Counted from the stretch's first letter, positions 48,393 through 59,399 are shown. The stretch is DNA of 64,000 nucleotides from Flavobacterium sp. 1 (GCF_002797935.1 NZ_PGER01000001.1:4712001-4776000); one strand, 5' to 3'. The notes: generated from the letters alone by a model not told the origin. Program-made: numbers and translations.

Positions 48393-51300
48393 ATGAAAAA
48401 TAAATCAAGTGTTTGGGTTTTTATGGTTTTGTTTGCCTTGCTACAAACGGTAACTTATGCGCAAAATAAAGCTATAAAAGGAGTAATTACAGACCCTGCT
48501 GGATTACCAATTCCTGGAGCAAATGTGAAAATTAAAGGAGCTGCGAAAGGAATAAGTTCTGATTTTGATGGCCATTATTCTATTGACGCTAAAACTGGGG
48601 ACGTTTTAGTTTTTAGTTTTACTGGAACAAAAACAGTAGAAAGAGTCGTTGCAACTTCAGATGCTTTAAATGTAACTTTAAGAGAAGAGAGTGCAGTCCT
48701 TAATGAAGTTGTAGTTATTGGATATGCTGCTGTTAAAAAGAAAGATGTAACAGGATCAGTATCGAGTATTAGTTCAGAAGCTTTAAATTCTAGACCTGTA
48801 AATAATGCGATTGAGGCCTTACAAGGTAAAGCTGCTGGTGTGGATATTACATCAAATCAGCGTCCAGGTACTGTTGGAACAATTCGTATTCGTGGTAAGC
48901 GATCTGTAAGCGCAGGTAGTGATCCACTTTATGTAGTGGATGGAGTGCCTTTGATGTCCGGTTCTGGCATCGAAACGCTTAATCCAAAAGATATTGCAAC
49001 CATAGACATCCTTAAGGATGCTTCTGCAACAGCTATTTATGGATCTCGTGGAGCTAATGGGGTTATTATTGTTACTACAAAACAAGGTAAATCTGGTCAG
49101 TTCAGCTTGAATTATTCGGGAACGATTACTACATCTGATATTGTTGACAGATCACCTTCAATGAGTGCTGAAGATTTTATAAATTTTAGACGTACGGCCG
49201 CATACAATCTTAACTCAACAACTTATGCAAGCCCGGATGCTCCTACGTTAGCAAACGACAAATTGATTTTTGACAGTGCACTCGATGGACAGACTTCAAG
49301 GGATAATGTATTGAAAGGCTGGGCTAGTGGCACTTGGGATCCATCTAAAGTAACGAATACAGATTGGACAGATTTTGTAACCCAAACAGGAATTACAACT
49401 GAACACGTTTTGAGTGCTAGTGGTGGATCAGATAAAGTGAACAGTTATGGTTCATTTGGTTATTTGAATAATGAAGGTACTCAAAAAGGGCAGTCATATA
49501 AGCGTTACAGTGCAAAACTTAGCACTAATATTACTCCTGTTGACTGGTTCAAAATGTCTTTATCGTTGAATACGTCTTGGAGTGAGCAAGATTATGGTAT
49601 GTCAACTTTGGGAGCAAGCAGTACTTCGGGACCTAATTCAATCTATTTAGCTGCCAAATCAATTTATAACATGGCGGTTCCTTATGATGCAAATGGTAAC
49701 TTATTAATCAATCCTGGAGGTGAAAGCACTATTTATAGTATTATGGATGAATGGAGCAAAAGTACTCAATTGTCACAAACGATGCGTATTTTAGGTAGCT
49801 TCTCTGCTGCTGTAAATATTGGCAAGATTTGGGAGCCATTGAAAGGGCTTAGTTATAAATTAAATTTTGGGCCTGATTTCCGTCATTGGAGAGAGGGTGT
49901 TTATATTGATGGAACATCTGTAAATAAAATGGGGGCGGGAGGAATTCCTGGCTCAAATTATGCAAGGCTTCAAAACCGCCGTGATTTTTCATGGACTTTA
50001 GATAATATAATAGCGTATGACCGTACTTTTGCAGAGAAACACAATTTTGGCGTTACACTTGTACAGTCTGCATCATCTTGGAATTATGAAAATTCATCGA
50101 TGAATGCCAATAATATACCTTATTCAAAATTTACATGGAATGCTTTCGGTACTGTAGATGTTACTAATGCTGCTAATAAAGTAGGTATTAGTTCTGGAAT
50201 TACTGAGCGCCAATTGACTTCCTACTTGGGTCGTGTGAGCTATGGATATGATGATCGCTACTTGTTGACAATGTCAGGGCGTTATGACGCGGCTTCTCAG
50301 TTGGCAGAAGGATTTAAATGGGACTTTTTTCCATCGGCTGCACTTGCGTGGCGCATCAATAAGGAGGATTTTTTTAAAGATGTAAATTGGGTTCAAAACC
50401 TAAAACTTCGCTTAGGTTTTGGTTCAACAGGGAGTGCAAGTGTAGATCCTTATGCATCAAAAGGCTCCCTTACTTCAGTGTACGTTCCTTTCAATGGGAT
50501 GCCTAACGAAATAGCTTATACTACTAACGAACCATATTATACAACTCCAACGAACTTAGTTGCAATGGCTAATAAGCAGCTTGGATGGGAAATAACAACG
50601 CAATATAACTTGGGTATTGATTTTGGTATCTTGAGCAACAGAATTAGCGGTAGTATTGAGGCCTATAAAACTTATACAAGTGATTTGCTTTTGAATGTGC
50701 CTATTTCTACAGTAACAGGTTATCCTTCAACATATGACAATATGGGCAAGACAAGTAACAAAGGTGTTGAGCTTACACTTAATTTAATTCCGGTGCAGTT
50801 AGAAAGCGGATTTAGTTGGGAAACTAGTTTGATTGGTGCTTGGCAAAAAGATAAAATAGAAGAATTGGCTTATGGAAAAAATGACATGGTAGGCAGTAAA
50901 TGGTTTATTGGTAAATCTATTGATGTTCAATACGGTTATGATAACCTTGGAATATGGCAAAACACTCCTGAGGATCTTGCTGAAATGGCTAAATGGAATG
51001 CTGTCCCTGGCGGAGATAGATTTACGGTAGGTAATGTTCGCCCTAAAGACCAAGATGGGGATTACAAAATGACAGAAGCTGATAGAGTAGTTCTTGGAAA
51101 CAGCAATCCTAATTGGACAATGGGCTGGAATAACTCATTTAGTTATAAAGGTTTTGAATTGGGTGTTGAAATGTTTGGTCGTATGGGATATACCGCAAAT
51201 TTAGGAGGAGAAGCGTTGACAGCTCATTCGAATCAGCGTGAAACGGATTATTGGACACCAACAAATACAGGTGCAGAGTTCCAAAAGCCTATTCTTGGAC

Positions 51301-51560
51301 AGGCTACAGCCGGTTCAAAGGATGCATACTCTGCGCTTCTTGGATTCAAAGATGCAGCATTTGTTAAGCTTCGTAATATTTCTTTGGGTTATAATTTCCC
51401 TAAAGATCTTGCTTCTAAAATTGGTTTAGCAAATATGAAATTATATGCTCAGGCAATAAATCCTTGCAATATTTATCAGTCTTTGAGCTGGTACGATTTT
51501 GATGTAAATGCAACATTTTATAACAGAAGTTTTGTTATGGGACTTGAAGTTGGATTTTAA
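48393..51560 (+). CDS. SusC-like TonB-dependent outer membrane transporter 1
   Basis: A 1055-residue protein with signal peptide (WVFMVLFALLQTVTYAQ). A carboxypeptidase-like domain (KGVITDPAGLPIPGANVKIKG) opens it, then the TonB box region and plug (VIGYAAVKKKDVTGSVSSI, NAIEALQGKAAGVDI, IRIRGKRSVSAGSDPLYVVDGVPL, ATAIYGSRGANGVIIVTTKQGKSG), then a 22-strand-type barrel ending in Phe (SFVMGLEVGF). It imports oligosaccharides with the SusD partner encoded 43 bp downstream. Promoter P2 precedes it. Confidence 0.96.
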   Translation: MKNKSSVWVFMVLFALLQTVTYAQNKAIKGVITDPAGLPIPGANVKIKGAAKGISSDFDGHYSIDAKTGDVLVFSFTGTKTVERVVATSDALNVTLREESAVLNEVVVIGYAAVKKKDVTGSVSSISSEALNSRPVNNAIEALQGKAAGVDITSNQRPGTVGTIRIRGKRSVSAGSDPLYVVDGVPLMSGSGIETLNPKDIATIDILKDASATAIYGSRGANGVIIVTTKQGKSGQFSLNYSGTITTSDIVDRSPSMSAEDFINFRRTAAYNLNSTTYASPDAPTLANDKLIFDSALDGQTSRDNVLKGWASGTWDPSKVTNTDWTDFVTQTGITTEHVLSASGGSDKVNSYGSFGYLNNEGTQKGQSYKRYSAKLSTNITPVDWFKMSLSLNTSWSEQDYGMSTLGASSTSGPNSIYLAAKSIYNMAVPYDANGNLLINPGGESTIYSIMDEWSKSTQLSQTMRILGSFSAAVNIGKIWEPLKGLSYKLNFGPDFRHWREGVYIDGTSVNKMGAGGIPGSNYARLQNRRDFSWTLDNIIAYDRTFAEKHNFGVTLVQSASSWNYENSSMNANNIPYSKFTWNAFGTVDVTNAANKVGISSGITERQLTSYLGRVSYGYDDRYLLTMSGRYDAASQLAEGFKWDFFPSAALAWRINKEDFFKDVNWVQNLKLRLGFGSTGSASVDPYASKGSLTSVYVPFNGMPNEIAYTTNEPYYTTPTNLVAMANKQLGWEITTQYNLGIDFGILSNRISGSIEAYKTYTSDLLLNVPISTVTGYPSTYDNMGKTSNKGVELTLNLIPVQLESGFSWETSLIGAWQKDKIEELAYGKNDMVGSKWFIGKSIDVQYGYDNLGIWQNTPEDLAEMAKWNAVPGGDRFTVGNVRPKDQDGDYKMTEADRVVLGNSNPNWTMGWNNSFSYKGFELGVEMFGRMGYTANLGGEALTAHSNQRETDYWTPTNTGAEFQKPILGQATAGSKDAYSALLGFKDAAFVKLRNISLGYNFPKDLASKIGLANMKLYAQAINPCNIYQSLSWYDFDVNATFYNRSFVMGLEVGF

Positions 51561-51603
51561 TAAATAATAAGTTATAAAAAACTAACATTAAAATAATTGG
51601 AAA

Positions 51604-53706
51604 ATGAATAAATTTAAAAATATAGGAATCGTTTTTTTAGCAATGATGGGACTATTGTCTTCCTCATGCTCAAATGATTTCCTTGACGAGGAACAAGTAA
51701 GTAAATATCCGACGAGCTATTTTGACACAGCTCAAGGACTTACAGATCTGACAGAGTCTCTTTATGGTAATATTAGATGGCATTTTGGGTATGAGTGGGC
51801 TTATGGAATCAATCTTTATGGTACTGATGAGTTTACAAACGCAAATGACTTGACAAATGAAATGTGGAATACTTATGGTAGCAGTTTGGGGCCATTAGGA
51901 GCAACTAAATCTACAGGTGCGGCCAACGATAATGCGACTTCTCCAGCTGCACTTTGGGATGAGATGTATTATGGTATTGCATCTGCTAATATGATCATTG
52001 CAAAAGCACCAACAGTTATTACTGATGTAAAAGTTCGTAATCGTTGTTTGGCTCATGCTTATTTTTTGCGTGGCTATAATTATTATCGTCTTACGGCTCA
52101 GTATGGCGGTGTAGTTCTTCAAACTGTACCTATCATCGAAACGGTTGTCCGTAATTTTACTCGTTCAAGTGAAGAGGATTGTTGGAAACAGGTTATATCT
52201 GATTTACGTAACGCTTATGGTCTTTTTGAAGGTGAAGTTTTTACTTATGGTAAAGGGATTACATGGACTAAAGCTACTGCTGCTCATTTCCTTGCAAAAG
52301 CATTATTGTTCCGTTCTTCTGAACGTAATAATGCTTGGAATAGTGCTTATAAAACGGATGATTATAAAGAAGCAGTAGATGCCTGTAGTTATGCTATTAG
52401 TTCTCGCGGGGCTTTGACGCCAAATTATAGTGATTTGTATGCTAACTGGACTGGTATTGATTGTCCAAATGAACAGCTGAATGAAATATTGATGGCAGCT
52501 GGATTCAACGGAGATGCCGTGGCAGAAGGCCGTTACGGTAATCAAACTTATAATTATTTTGCTCCTCAATTTTCAAGTTTTGCAGGAGGTTGGGTAGCTC
52601 GTGGTATCTGGATTGGATCGATGGACTTTCAGCGTTGTCGCCCTACTGAGTATAGCTATGGTGTTTTCGATCACGTAAATGATGCTCGTATGTGGAAAAC
52701 ATTTAAGACAGTTTACGGAGTAAATACTGTAAAGACTCCTAATCCTAATGCTGTAAAGCTTGGTGATCCGGGTATTGTAATGATTCTAAATGACAAAAAT
52801 GATAATACTTATAATGGATTTACCTTTGGTTGCTTTAGTCAAAACCCAACATGGAAGGATAATGCAGGTCGTTTACCTGAATGGAGTATTGCTGGCCGCC
52901 AAAAAGCTACATCTGGATCTTTGACAAGCAAAGTGGGACAATTTGTTCCAAATGCGTCGGTTTTGTATCAAAATGGTGTTTATGTCGCACCTACGTTTAA
53001 AAATCAAAATGTTTGTAATTTCTTTGCTGGTATTAATAAAACAGATGATGGATCGCGTAACGCTGAAAAAGGAAATGCTCATCGTGACGTAATCATGGCA
53101 CGTCTTGGTGAAACTTATCTTTTGCGTGCTGAATGTTATGTTCGTCTGGGACAATTTGGTGACGCAATGAATGATATTAACGTTGTTCGTAGCCGTGCTC
53201 AATGGAAAAGTGGTGAAAATAGATCTTATTATAATGATGGTTCTCAAGCATTTGAAAAGAATCCTCTAAATACAGGTGCTGCGGCAACAAATTATATTAA
53301 TTCAAACTTAAATATGAATACGTATTATTTGTCTAATCCAGGGGTAGCGGTTACCACTGCGGCATCTGACTTGACATTAAAATCGTTTCCTGCTAACTTA
53401 CCTGCAGAAGATGAAGCAGTTATTGCTAAAGTTGGAGCTTCAAGTGATATGGAACGTGCATTGAATTTTATTCTAAACGAACGTACCCGCGAATTGTTGG
53501 GTGAATGGGATCGTTGGGAAACATTGTCTCGTACTGGAACTTTAATAAAACGTGCCAAAGCATTTAATCCAGAAGCCAAATTTATTACTGAGAATAAGCA
53601 TGAACTTCGCCCAATTCCTCAAACGTTTATTGATGGTGTATTAAATAAAGATGGATCTAACTTATCTACTGCACAAAAAGCGGCTTGGCAAAATCCAGGT
53701 TATTAA
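51604..53706 (+). CDS. SusD/RagB-like surface glycan-binding lipoprotein 1
   Basis: A 700-residue lipoprotein; the lipobox LLSSSC lies near residue 22, followed by SNDFLDEEQVSKYPTSYFDT, the usual SusD start. TPR-like helices follow (YFLRGYNYYRLTAQYGGVVLQTVPIIE, then LRAECYVRLGQFGDAMNDINVVRSRA), and the C-terminal ERTRELLGEWDRWETLSRTGTLIKRAK and LRPIPQTFID are typical. It caps the SusC partner and captures glycan. It is longer than many SusD proteins, due to a loop-rich middle. Confidence 0.95.
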   Translation: MNKFKNIGIVFLAMMGLLSSSCSNDFLDEEQVSKYPTSYFDTAQGLTDLTESLYGNIRWHFGYEWAYGINLYGTDEFTNANDLTNEMWNTYGSSLGPLGATKSTGAANDNATSPAALWDEMYYGIASANMIIAKAPTVITDVKVRNRCLAHAYFLRGYNYYRLTAQYGGVVLQTVPIIETVVRNFTRSSEEDCWKQVISDLRNAYGLFEGEVFTYGKGITWTKATAAHFLAKALLFRSSERNNAWNSAYKTDDYKEAVDACSYAISSRGALTPNYSDLYANWTGIDCPNEQLNEILMAAGFNGDAVAEGRYGNQTYNYFAPQFSSFAGGWVARGIWIGSMDFQRCRPTEYSYGVFDHVNDARMWKTFKTVYGVNTVKTPNPNAVKLGDPGIVMILNDKNDNTYNGFTFGCFSQNPTWKDNAGRLPEWSIAGRQKATSGSLTSKVGQFVPNASVLYQNGVYVAPTFKNQNVCNFFAGINKTDDGSRNAEKGNAHRDVIMARLGETYLLRAECYVRLGQFGDAMNDINVVRSRAQWKSGENRSYYNDGSQAFEKNPLNTGAAATNYINSNLNMNTYYLSNPGVAVTTAASDLTLKSFPANLPAEDEAVIAKVGASSDMERALNFILNERTRELLGEWDRWETLSRTGTLIKRAKAFNPEAKFITENKHELRPIPQTFIDGVLNKDGSNLSTAQKAAWQNPGY

Positions 53707-53728
53707 TCTTTTTATTTTTTTTCCAATA

Positions 53729-53765
53729 AAAAAAGGCTGTCTATTTTTTTAGACGGCCTTTTTTA
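53729..53765 (+). terminator. Intrinsic terminator after SusCD pair 1
   Basis: AAAAAAGGCTGTCTA and TAGACGGCCTTTTTT pair with one mismatch, with a T run. The first SusCD pair is thus a separate unit from the second. Confidence 0.88.
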
Positions 53766-53797
53766 TTGATCAATTGTCCCGTCCTGAAATAGCCTTT

Positions 53798-53827
53798 AAA
53801 CCATTTAAATTTTTAAATGGTTTTTTT
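53798..53827 (+). terminator. AT-rich hairpin with T run
   Basis: AAACCATTTAAA and TTTAAATGGTTT form a perfect stem followed by T. It may be a second terminator or a fold in an untranslated region. Confidence 0.6.
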
Positions 53828-54130
53828 AGTTTGTGCTTACTTCAAAACCTCTCCAATGAAGTAATTAATTTCTCAATAATCTGCAAACTTATTATATGTG
53901 CCACTTTGAAAAAATGTAATAAATTTTAATTAAATTTTTAGTATGATATTTTTTTATGATTAAAAAAACATAAGTAATTTAAAAATGTATAATTTTTTAC
54001 GAATTTATATTTTTTTAACATATTTTTTGGTATTTTACTTCAATTCAATCGATTGCACACTGTATAAAAGATAAAAATATAATAAAAATGGTGTAAATAC
54101 TTGGTAATTATGAACGTGTAAATGTTAATA

Positions 54131-54175
54131 CAGGACAGTACAGGATAGTGTAGGGAAGTGTTCTGGATAAATTTG
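54131..54175 (+). promoter_or_regulatory. PUL promoter P3 with CAGGA operator array
   Basis: CAGGACAGTA (54131) and CAGGATAGTG (54141), with a weaker TAGGGAAGTG unit at 54151, then TAAATTTG at 54168-54175. The second unit lies exactly 27 bp before the -7 box, as in P2. It serves the second SusC gene (ATG 54206). Confidence 0.85.
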
Positions 54176-54205
54176 GATTAACTAATTAACTAAAATTTAA
54201 CTTTT

Positions 54206-57200
54206 ATGAAAAACAAATTTATTTTTCTGCTTATTATTGCGGTGATTTCGTTGCTGGATTCATCTCTTTATGCGCAGAATAAAACTGTAAAGGGTACAGT
54301 GAAAGACGCATCAGGAATTCCAGTGCCAGGAGCAAATGTGAATATTAAGAATTCTAAAAATGGTACAAGTACTGATATTGATGGATCATATTCCATTGAT
54401 GCTCCAAAAGGATCTATCCTTGTTTTTAGCTTTATCGGTTTTAAGGCAGAAGAAAGAACTGTTGGAGATGCAGCAACTTATGATGTATCATTAAAAGAAG
54501 TTGATAATACTTTGAATGAAGTTGTGGTTGTAGGTTATGGAGTAAGAAAGAAAAAAGATCTTACAGGTTCTATTGTTAGTGTGAATGCTGAGGAAATTGC
54601 TTCAAGACCTGTAGTGAATGCCGTGCAAGCCATGCAGGGAAAAGCTGCTGGTGTAGATATCTCTTCTAACGAACGTCCTGGACAAGTAGGAAGTATGACT
54701 ATTCGTGGAGCACGTTCTATTTCGGCTTCTAATGCGCCTTTGTATGTAGTTGATGGTATTCCGCTGAGTTCAAGACTTGTTACCGATTCTGCAGGGAAAA
54801 TTAGTGTTGATCCAAATTCAGGTGGAATTGACTTCTTGAACCCTACAGACATTGAGACGATTGATGTCCTAAAAGATGCTTCTGCTACTGCTATTTATGG
54901 TTCTCGCGGTGCAAATGGTGTAGTTATTGTTACAACCAAAAAAGGTAAAAACGGAAAGTTTACTTTAAATTATAGTTCTTCTATTGTTACCGAAGAGATT
55001 CATGAGAATGCTCCAAACATGAATGCGGCAGATTATATCGAATTTCGTCGTTGGGCAAAATATTACTCTAATCTTCCAAATACAAATACCTTTCCGAGAG
55101 GAGATCAGCCAACTATTGCAAATGATAAGACTATTTTTTCAGCTACTGCCGATCCATATGCTTGGGCAAACATTGAAAAAGGATGGAAAGACGCTGACGG
55201 AAATTTAACTACAACTTGGGATGGTTCTAAAGTAGCGACTACCGATTGGACTAAATTTGTTACACGTACTGGTATTACTCAACAGCACACCATAGGTGTT
55301 AGTGGTGGTACTGAAAAAATGAAAGCTTATGGGTCTTTTGGATATTTGGACAATACCGGGACACTAAAAGGACAAAGCTACAAACGCTACAGTGGTACTG
55401 CCAATGTTGACATTACGCCAACGAAATGGTTCTCTATGGGAGTAAGCCTTAATACAAGTTATGGGATAAACGAATATGGTCAATCCAATACAGGAAGGAC
55501 TGCCGTTACAAGCTCTACTGGTATATATGCAACAGCGCGTACGAATCTTCCTTATGCAGTTCCTTATGACAATAATGGAAAACGAATTGATAATCCAGGT
55601 GGGGATTCGGCTATTAGAACTCCAGTGGACGAAGATTTATACTCACAAGATCAACGCATCACAATGCGTGCTTTTGGTAGTTTATATACTCAGTTTGATT
55701 TAGGGGCAATTTCTTCTGTACTTGACGGTTTAAAATACCGCGTAAATTTTGGTCCAGATTTAACATCATTTCGTGACGGAGTATATTTAGATGGCAAATC
55801 AGGTATTCGTGCTGGAACAAGCTTTGCTTCATTGGCTAAAGAACAAACTATCTCATATACTTTGGATAATTTAATTTTCTACAACAAAACATTAGGAAAT
55901 CATAACTTCGGGGTAACTTTATTAGCGAGTCAAACGCAATACCAAAATGAAGCAAGTTCTATGTCGGCCAATGATGTTAAAAATCCAGAGAATAAATGGA
56001 ATGCGCTTACTCCTTCTAATGTAACCCTTGCTGGATATTCTTCTGGTCTGACAGAAACAGGATTGTTATCTTACATGGGCAGGGTAAATTATGGTTATGC
56101 AGATAAGTATCTTATTACGGCATCTGGCCGTTATGATGGAGCTTCTCAATTGGCACCAGGGAATAAATGGGCTTTTTTCCCGAGTACTTCCTTAGCATGG
56201 GTTTTGAATAAAGAAAAGTTTTTGGAAAATGTAAGTTGGCTCGACCAATTAAAAATGAGAGTTGGGTACGGGGTTACCGGAAATGCCGCGGTTCCTGCTT
56301 ACGCGACACAGCCTTCATTGATAGGAATTGTTTATCCAACTGGTTCTGGTGTGACAAATAATACTTCTTTGGGGAATATAAATTTGGGATGGGAGCAAAC
56401 TTCACAGTTTAATTACGGTCTTGATTTCTCTATGTTTAACAGTAGAGTATCAGGTGCTTTAGAGTATTATACTAGTAATACTACTGATTTATTATTAAAG
56501 AGCAGCGTCCCAACACCATTGGGTGTTAAAGATACCTATCAAAACGTAGGGGAAACAGAAGGAAATGGAGTTGAGCTTACTTTGAATACAGTGAATATTA
56601 GAGCAAAAGATTTTGAATGGACTTCTAGCTTTAGCGGTTCGTATCAAAAAAGCCACATCGTTTCCCTGCAAAACGGAAAATTTGATGATATTAACAACAA
56701 CTTATTCATTGGACAAGCGCAAAATGTGATTTATGGTTTCGAATCAAATGGAATTTGGAAACCTGAAGATGCAGTAGAAATGGCAAAATTTAATGCAGCT
56801 GCTGGTACTACCGTATTTACAGCTGGTAATGCAAGACCTGTTGATCAAAATGGTGATTATAAAATTGATGCCAACAATGACCGTGTCATAATAGGCAGTA
56901 AAGATCCAAAATTTATTGCAGGATTGACAAATACTTTTGTTTATAAAAATGTTGAATTCTCTTTCTTTGTATATGGGAAAATGGGATATTTTTATGATAC
57001 AGGAGGTGAAAACCAAGGAGCAAGACTAAGTCAAAGAGAAATTAATTATTATAATGAAAACAACATCAATGCTGAATATCAAAAACCAATTGCTTCTGCA
57101 GGAACTGGGGATGCTTATTATCCAATATTAGGATATCGCGGAGGATCATTTCTAAAAATGAGAAACATCTCTTTGGGGTATAATTTCACAAACGAATTAG

Positions 57201-57349
57201 CAGAAAAAATAGGAGTTTCTAAATTGAGATTGTATTTGCAGGCAAATAACCCATTTATGATTTATTCAAAAGTTGAATGGACTGATCTTGATACACAAAC
57301 AACAGCTTCAAACAGAGGGTTCACTATGGGATTAAATGTCCAATTCTAA
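54206..57349 (+). CDS. SusC-like TonB-dependent outer membrane transporter 2
   Basis: A 1047-residue paralogue of the first SusC. It has a signal peptide (FLLIIAVISLLDSSLYAQ), a carboxypeptidase-like domain (KGTVKDASGIPVPGANVNIKN), plug motifs (VVGYGVRKKKDLTGSIVSV, ATAIYGSRGANGVVIVTTKKGKNG) and a C-terminal strand ending NRGFTMGLNVQF. It has its own operator-bearing promoter, P3. Two transporters in one locus may take different oligosaccharide products; which does what cannot be said. Confidence 0.96.
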   Translation: MKNKFIFLLIIAVISLLDSSLYAQNKTVKGTVKDASGIPVPGANVNIKNSKNGTSTDIDGSYSIDAPKGSILVFSFIGFKAEERTVGDAATYDVSLKEVDNTLNEVVVVGYGVRKKKDLTGSIVSVNAEEIASRPVVNAVQAMQGKAAGVDISSNERPGQVGSMTIRGARSISASNAPLYVVDGIPLSSRLVTDSAGKISVDPNSGGIDFLNPTDIETIDVLKDASATAIYGSRGANGVVIVTTKKGKNGKFTLNYSSSIVTEEIHENAPNMNAADYIEFRRWAKYYSNLPNTNTFPRGDQPTIANDKTIFSATADPYAWANIEKGWKDADGNLTTTWDGSKVATTDWTKFVTRTGITQQHTIGVSGGTEKMKAYGSFGYLDNTGTLKGQSYKRYSGTANVDITPTKWFSMGVSLNTSYGINEYGQSNTGRTAVTSSTGIYATARTNLPYAVPYDNNGKRIDNPGGDSAIRTPVDEDLYSQDQRITMRAFGSLYTQFDLGAISSVLDGLKYRVNFGPDLTSFRDGVYLDGKSGIRAGTSFASLAKEQTISYTLDNLIFYNKTLGNHNFGVTLLASQTQYQNEASSMSANDVKNPENKWNALTPSNVTLAGYSSGLTETGLLSYMGRVNYGYADKYLITASGRYDGASQLAPGNKWAFFPSTSLAWVLNKEKFLENVSWLDQLKMRVGYGVTGNAAVPAYATQPSLIGIVYPTGSGVTNNTSLGNINLGWEQTSQFNYGLDFSMFNSRVSGALEYYTSNTTDLLLKSSVPTPLGVKDTYQNVGETEGNGVELTLNTVNIRAKDFEWTSSFSGSYQKSHIVSLQNGKFDDINNNLFIGQAQNVIYGFESNGIWKPEDAVEMAKFNAAAGTTVFTAGNARPVDQNGDYKIDANNDRVIIGSKDPKFIAGLTNTFVYKNVEFSFFVYGKMGYFYDTGGENQGARLSQREINYYNENNINAEYQKPIASAGTGDAYYPILGYRGGSFLKMRNISLGYNFTNELAEKIGVSKLRLYLQANNPFMIYSKVEWTDLDTQTTASNRGFTMGLNVQF

Positions 57350-57373
57350 AATTGATTTTAATTAAGATAAACT

Positions 57374-59329
57374 ATGAAAAATTATAAAAAACCATACATA
57401 AATTTGTTGTTTTTAGCTGTATTAGCTCTTAGCAGCTCATCTTGTAATCAAGATTTTCTAGAGGAAGACTTGACGACAGCATATAGTAAAGAATATTACA
57501 AAACCGATGCAGGAATTCAAGCCTTGGCAATTGGGACATATTATCAAGTGTTAGCTGCTGAATTTGTTGGAGAAGTTCCTCTTGCGGTTTCAGAATCTGG
57601 GACAGATGAATTTCATGCTGGAGGAGATTCTTCAAACTGGATATGGAATTCGTATTCTTCAGGTTTCAAAGCTTTCGTAACAGTACAAAATGCGAATACT
57701 GTCGCTGCTAATACTAATTGGGACAACTTGTATATTGGAATTGGTAATGCTAATCAGTTAATTGAAGCCTCATTAGCAAGTACATCTACCAATGATGCTA
57801 TTAAGAAAACTGCATTAGGAGAAGGATATTTTTTGAGAGCTTTCAATTATTTAAAATTGGTAAGTCAATATGGTGCAGTGCCTTTAGTATTAAAGACTTA
57901 CTCAACTGTTGAATTGGAATTTACAAGAGCAGCTCCAAAAGATGTTTTAGGTCAAGTGATTGCCGACTTTACACAGGCTTATAATTTATTAAGCAACGCA
58001 GGTTATCCAGCTAAAATAACAAAAGATGCCGTAGCTCATTATTTGGCAAAAGTTTATTTGGCTCGCGCCAGTGAGATTAATGACTCATGGAATTCTACTA
58101 CAAAATCTGCTGATTTACAACAGGTGGTTACTTTGTCTGATGAAGTTATTTCTCATCATCCGCTCGCTGTAAACTATGATAATTTATGGAAATATACCGT
58201 TGCCGATGATGCAAATGAAAAATTGCCAGAATTAATTTTATCAGCTCAGTTTAATGCTAGTACATTGACTACGGGTGGTAATCAGCAGCATTTGTATTTC
58301 CTTTCGACTTACGATCAGTTGCCTCAAATGAAGCGTAACTTGGCAGGAGGAAGACCATTTAGCCGTTTGGCACCTACTTATTTTATGTATGATGTATTTG
58401 ATAAAGTAAATGATTCTCGTTTTTGGAAAAGTTTTCAAACAAAAAGTATTGTTAACAATGCATCGACGGTAGCGCCTATTCTTAATAAAAATGGTGATTT
58501 AGGTATTATGTACGTTATGAATAATCCTTCGGACACCCGATTTGCAAAAACTAAAAATGTAAATGTTATAATCGATCCAAAAACTGGAAAAACTATTCCA
58601 AGTGTATATGTGGCTTATGCAACTGATAAAGTTGGCTTAATGGCAGATGTAAGATTTCCGTCTTTAAGTAAATACATGGATGGGAACAGGTTAGATTTGA
58701 GTAATATAAAAGGATCACGTGATATAGTATTAGCACGTTCTGGAGAAACTTATTTAATGGCTGCTGAAGCAAAAATACGTTTGGCAAAAGCAGGAGCAGG
58801 GTCATTTAGCGACGCATTAAATTACATTAATATTGTTCGTACTCGCGCAGCATATAAATCTGGAGAAAATCGTGCAGCTTATGCTGATGGTTCAGCTGCA
58901 TACACTACTACAGGACAAGCAGGAATTCCTATCTCATATATTCCAGAAAATTCATATTACGAATCTAATAATATTGCAGTTGCAACTACAGCTACAAGTT
59001 TGATTATTTCTAGTATTGGTGCCTTACCTGCTGAAGACATGGCTGTAATTGCAAAACTAGGATATAGCAGTGATTATGATCGTATGCTATGTTTAATTTT
59101 GAATGAACGTGCTAGAGAACTTTGTGGAGAGTTTCACCGTTGGGAAGATTTGAGCAGAACTCAAACATTGGTAGCTAGAGCAAAGGCTTATAATATTGAA
59201 GCAACTGCAAATATTCAAGCTTATCATAATTTGCGTCCAATCCCTCAAACTTTCCTTGATGGTATATATGCAAGTGGAAAGCCATTGACTGCAGCCGAAA
59301 AAACAGCAATGCAGAATCCAGGCTATTAA
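57374..59329 (+). CDS. SusD/RagB-like surface glycan-binding lipoprotein 2
   Basis: A 651-residue lipoprotein; the lipobox LSSSSC lies near residue 24, followed by NQDFLEEDLTTAYSKEYYKT. Helical TPR-like core (GEGYFLRAFNYLKLVSQYGAVPLVL, GETYLMAAEAKIRLAKAG) and C-terminal ERARELCGEFHRWEDLSRTQTLVARAK and LRPIPQTFLDG as in SusD. It starts 24 bp after the SusC stop, so the pair is one unit. Confidence 0.95.
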   Translation: MKNYKKPYINLLFLAVLALSSSSCNQDFLEEDLTTAYSKEYYKTDAGIQALAIGTYYQVLAAEFVGEVPLAVSESGTDEFHAGGDSSNWIWNSYSSGFKAFVTVQNANTVAANTNWDNLYIGIGNANQLIEASLASTSTNDAIKKTALGEGYFLRAFNYLKLVSQYGAVPLVLKTYSTVELEFTRAAPKDVLGQVIADFTQAYNLLSNAGYPAKITKDAVAHYLAKVYLARASEINDSWNSTTKSADLQQVVTLSDEVISHHPLAVNYDNLWKYTVADDANEKLPELILSAQFNASTLTTGGNQQHLYFLSTYDQLPQMKRNLAGGRPFSRLAPTYFMYDVFDKVNDSRFWKSFQTKSIVNNASTVAPILNKNGDLGIMYVMNNPSDTRFAKTKNVNVIIDPKTGKTIPSVYVAYATDKVGLMADVRFPSLSKYMDGNRLDLSNIKGSRDIVLARSGETYLMAAEAKIRLAKAGAGSFSDALNYINIVRTRAAYKSGENRAAYADGSAAYTTTGQAGIPISYIPENSYYESNNIAVATTATSLIISSIGALPAEDMAVIAKLGYSSDYDRMLCLILNERARELCGEFHRWEDLSRTQTLVARAKAYNIEATANIQAYHNLRPIPQTFLDGIYASGKPLTAAEKTAMQNPGY

Positions 59330-59356
59330 TCATTTTTGTTATTTAGTTTATGTTTT

Positions 59357-59394
59357 AAACCGTCTCATATCATTATGAGACGGTTTGTTTTTTT
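59357..59394 (+). terminator. Intrinsic terminator after SusCD pair 2
   Basis: AAACCGTCTCAT and ATGAGACGGTTT form a perfect stem with loop and T run. It ends 6 bp before the P4 operator, so the downstream unit is separately initiated. Confidence 0.9.
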
Positions 59395-59399
59395 ATAAT

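Larger units (their letters stand above)
53707..54205. other. 499-bp spacer before SusCD pair 2
   Basis: Two hairpins (53729-53765 and 53798-53827), then about 300 bp of AT-rich sequence in which I see nothing, then promoter P3 (54131-54175). Confidence 0.6.
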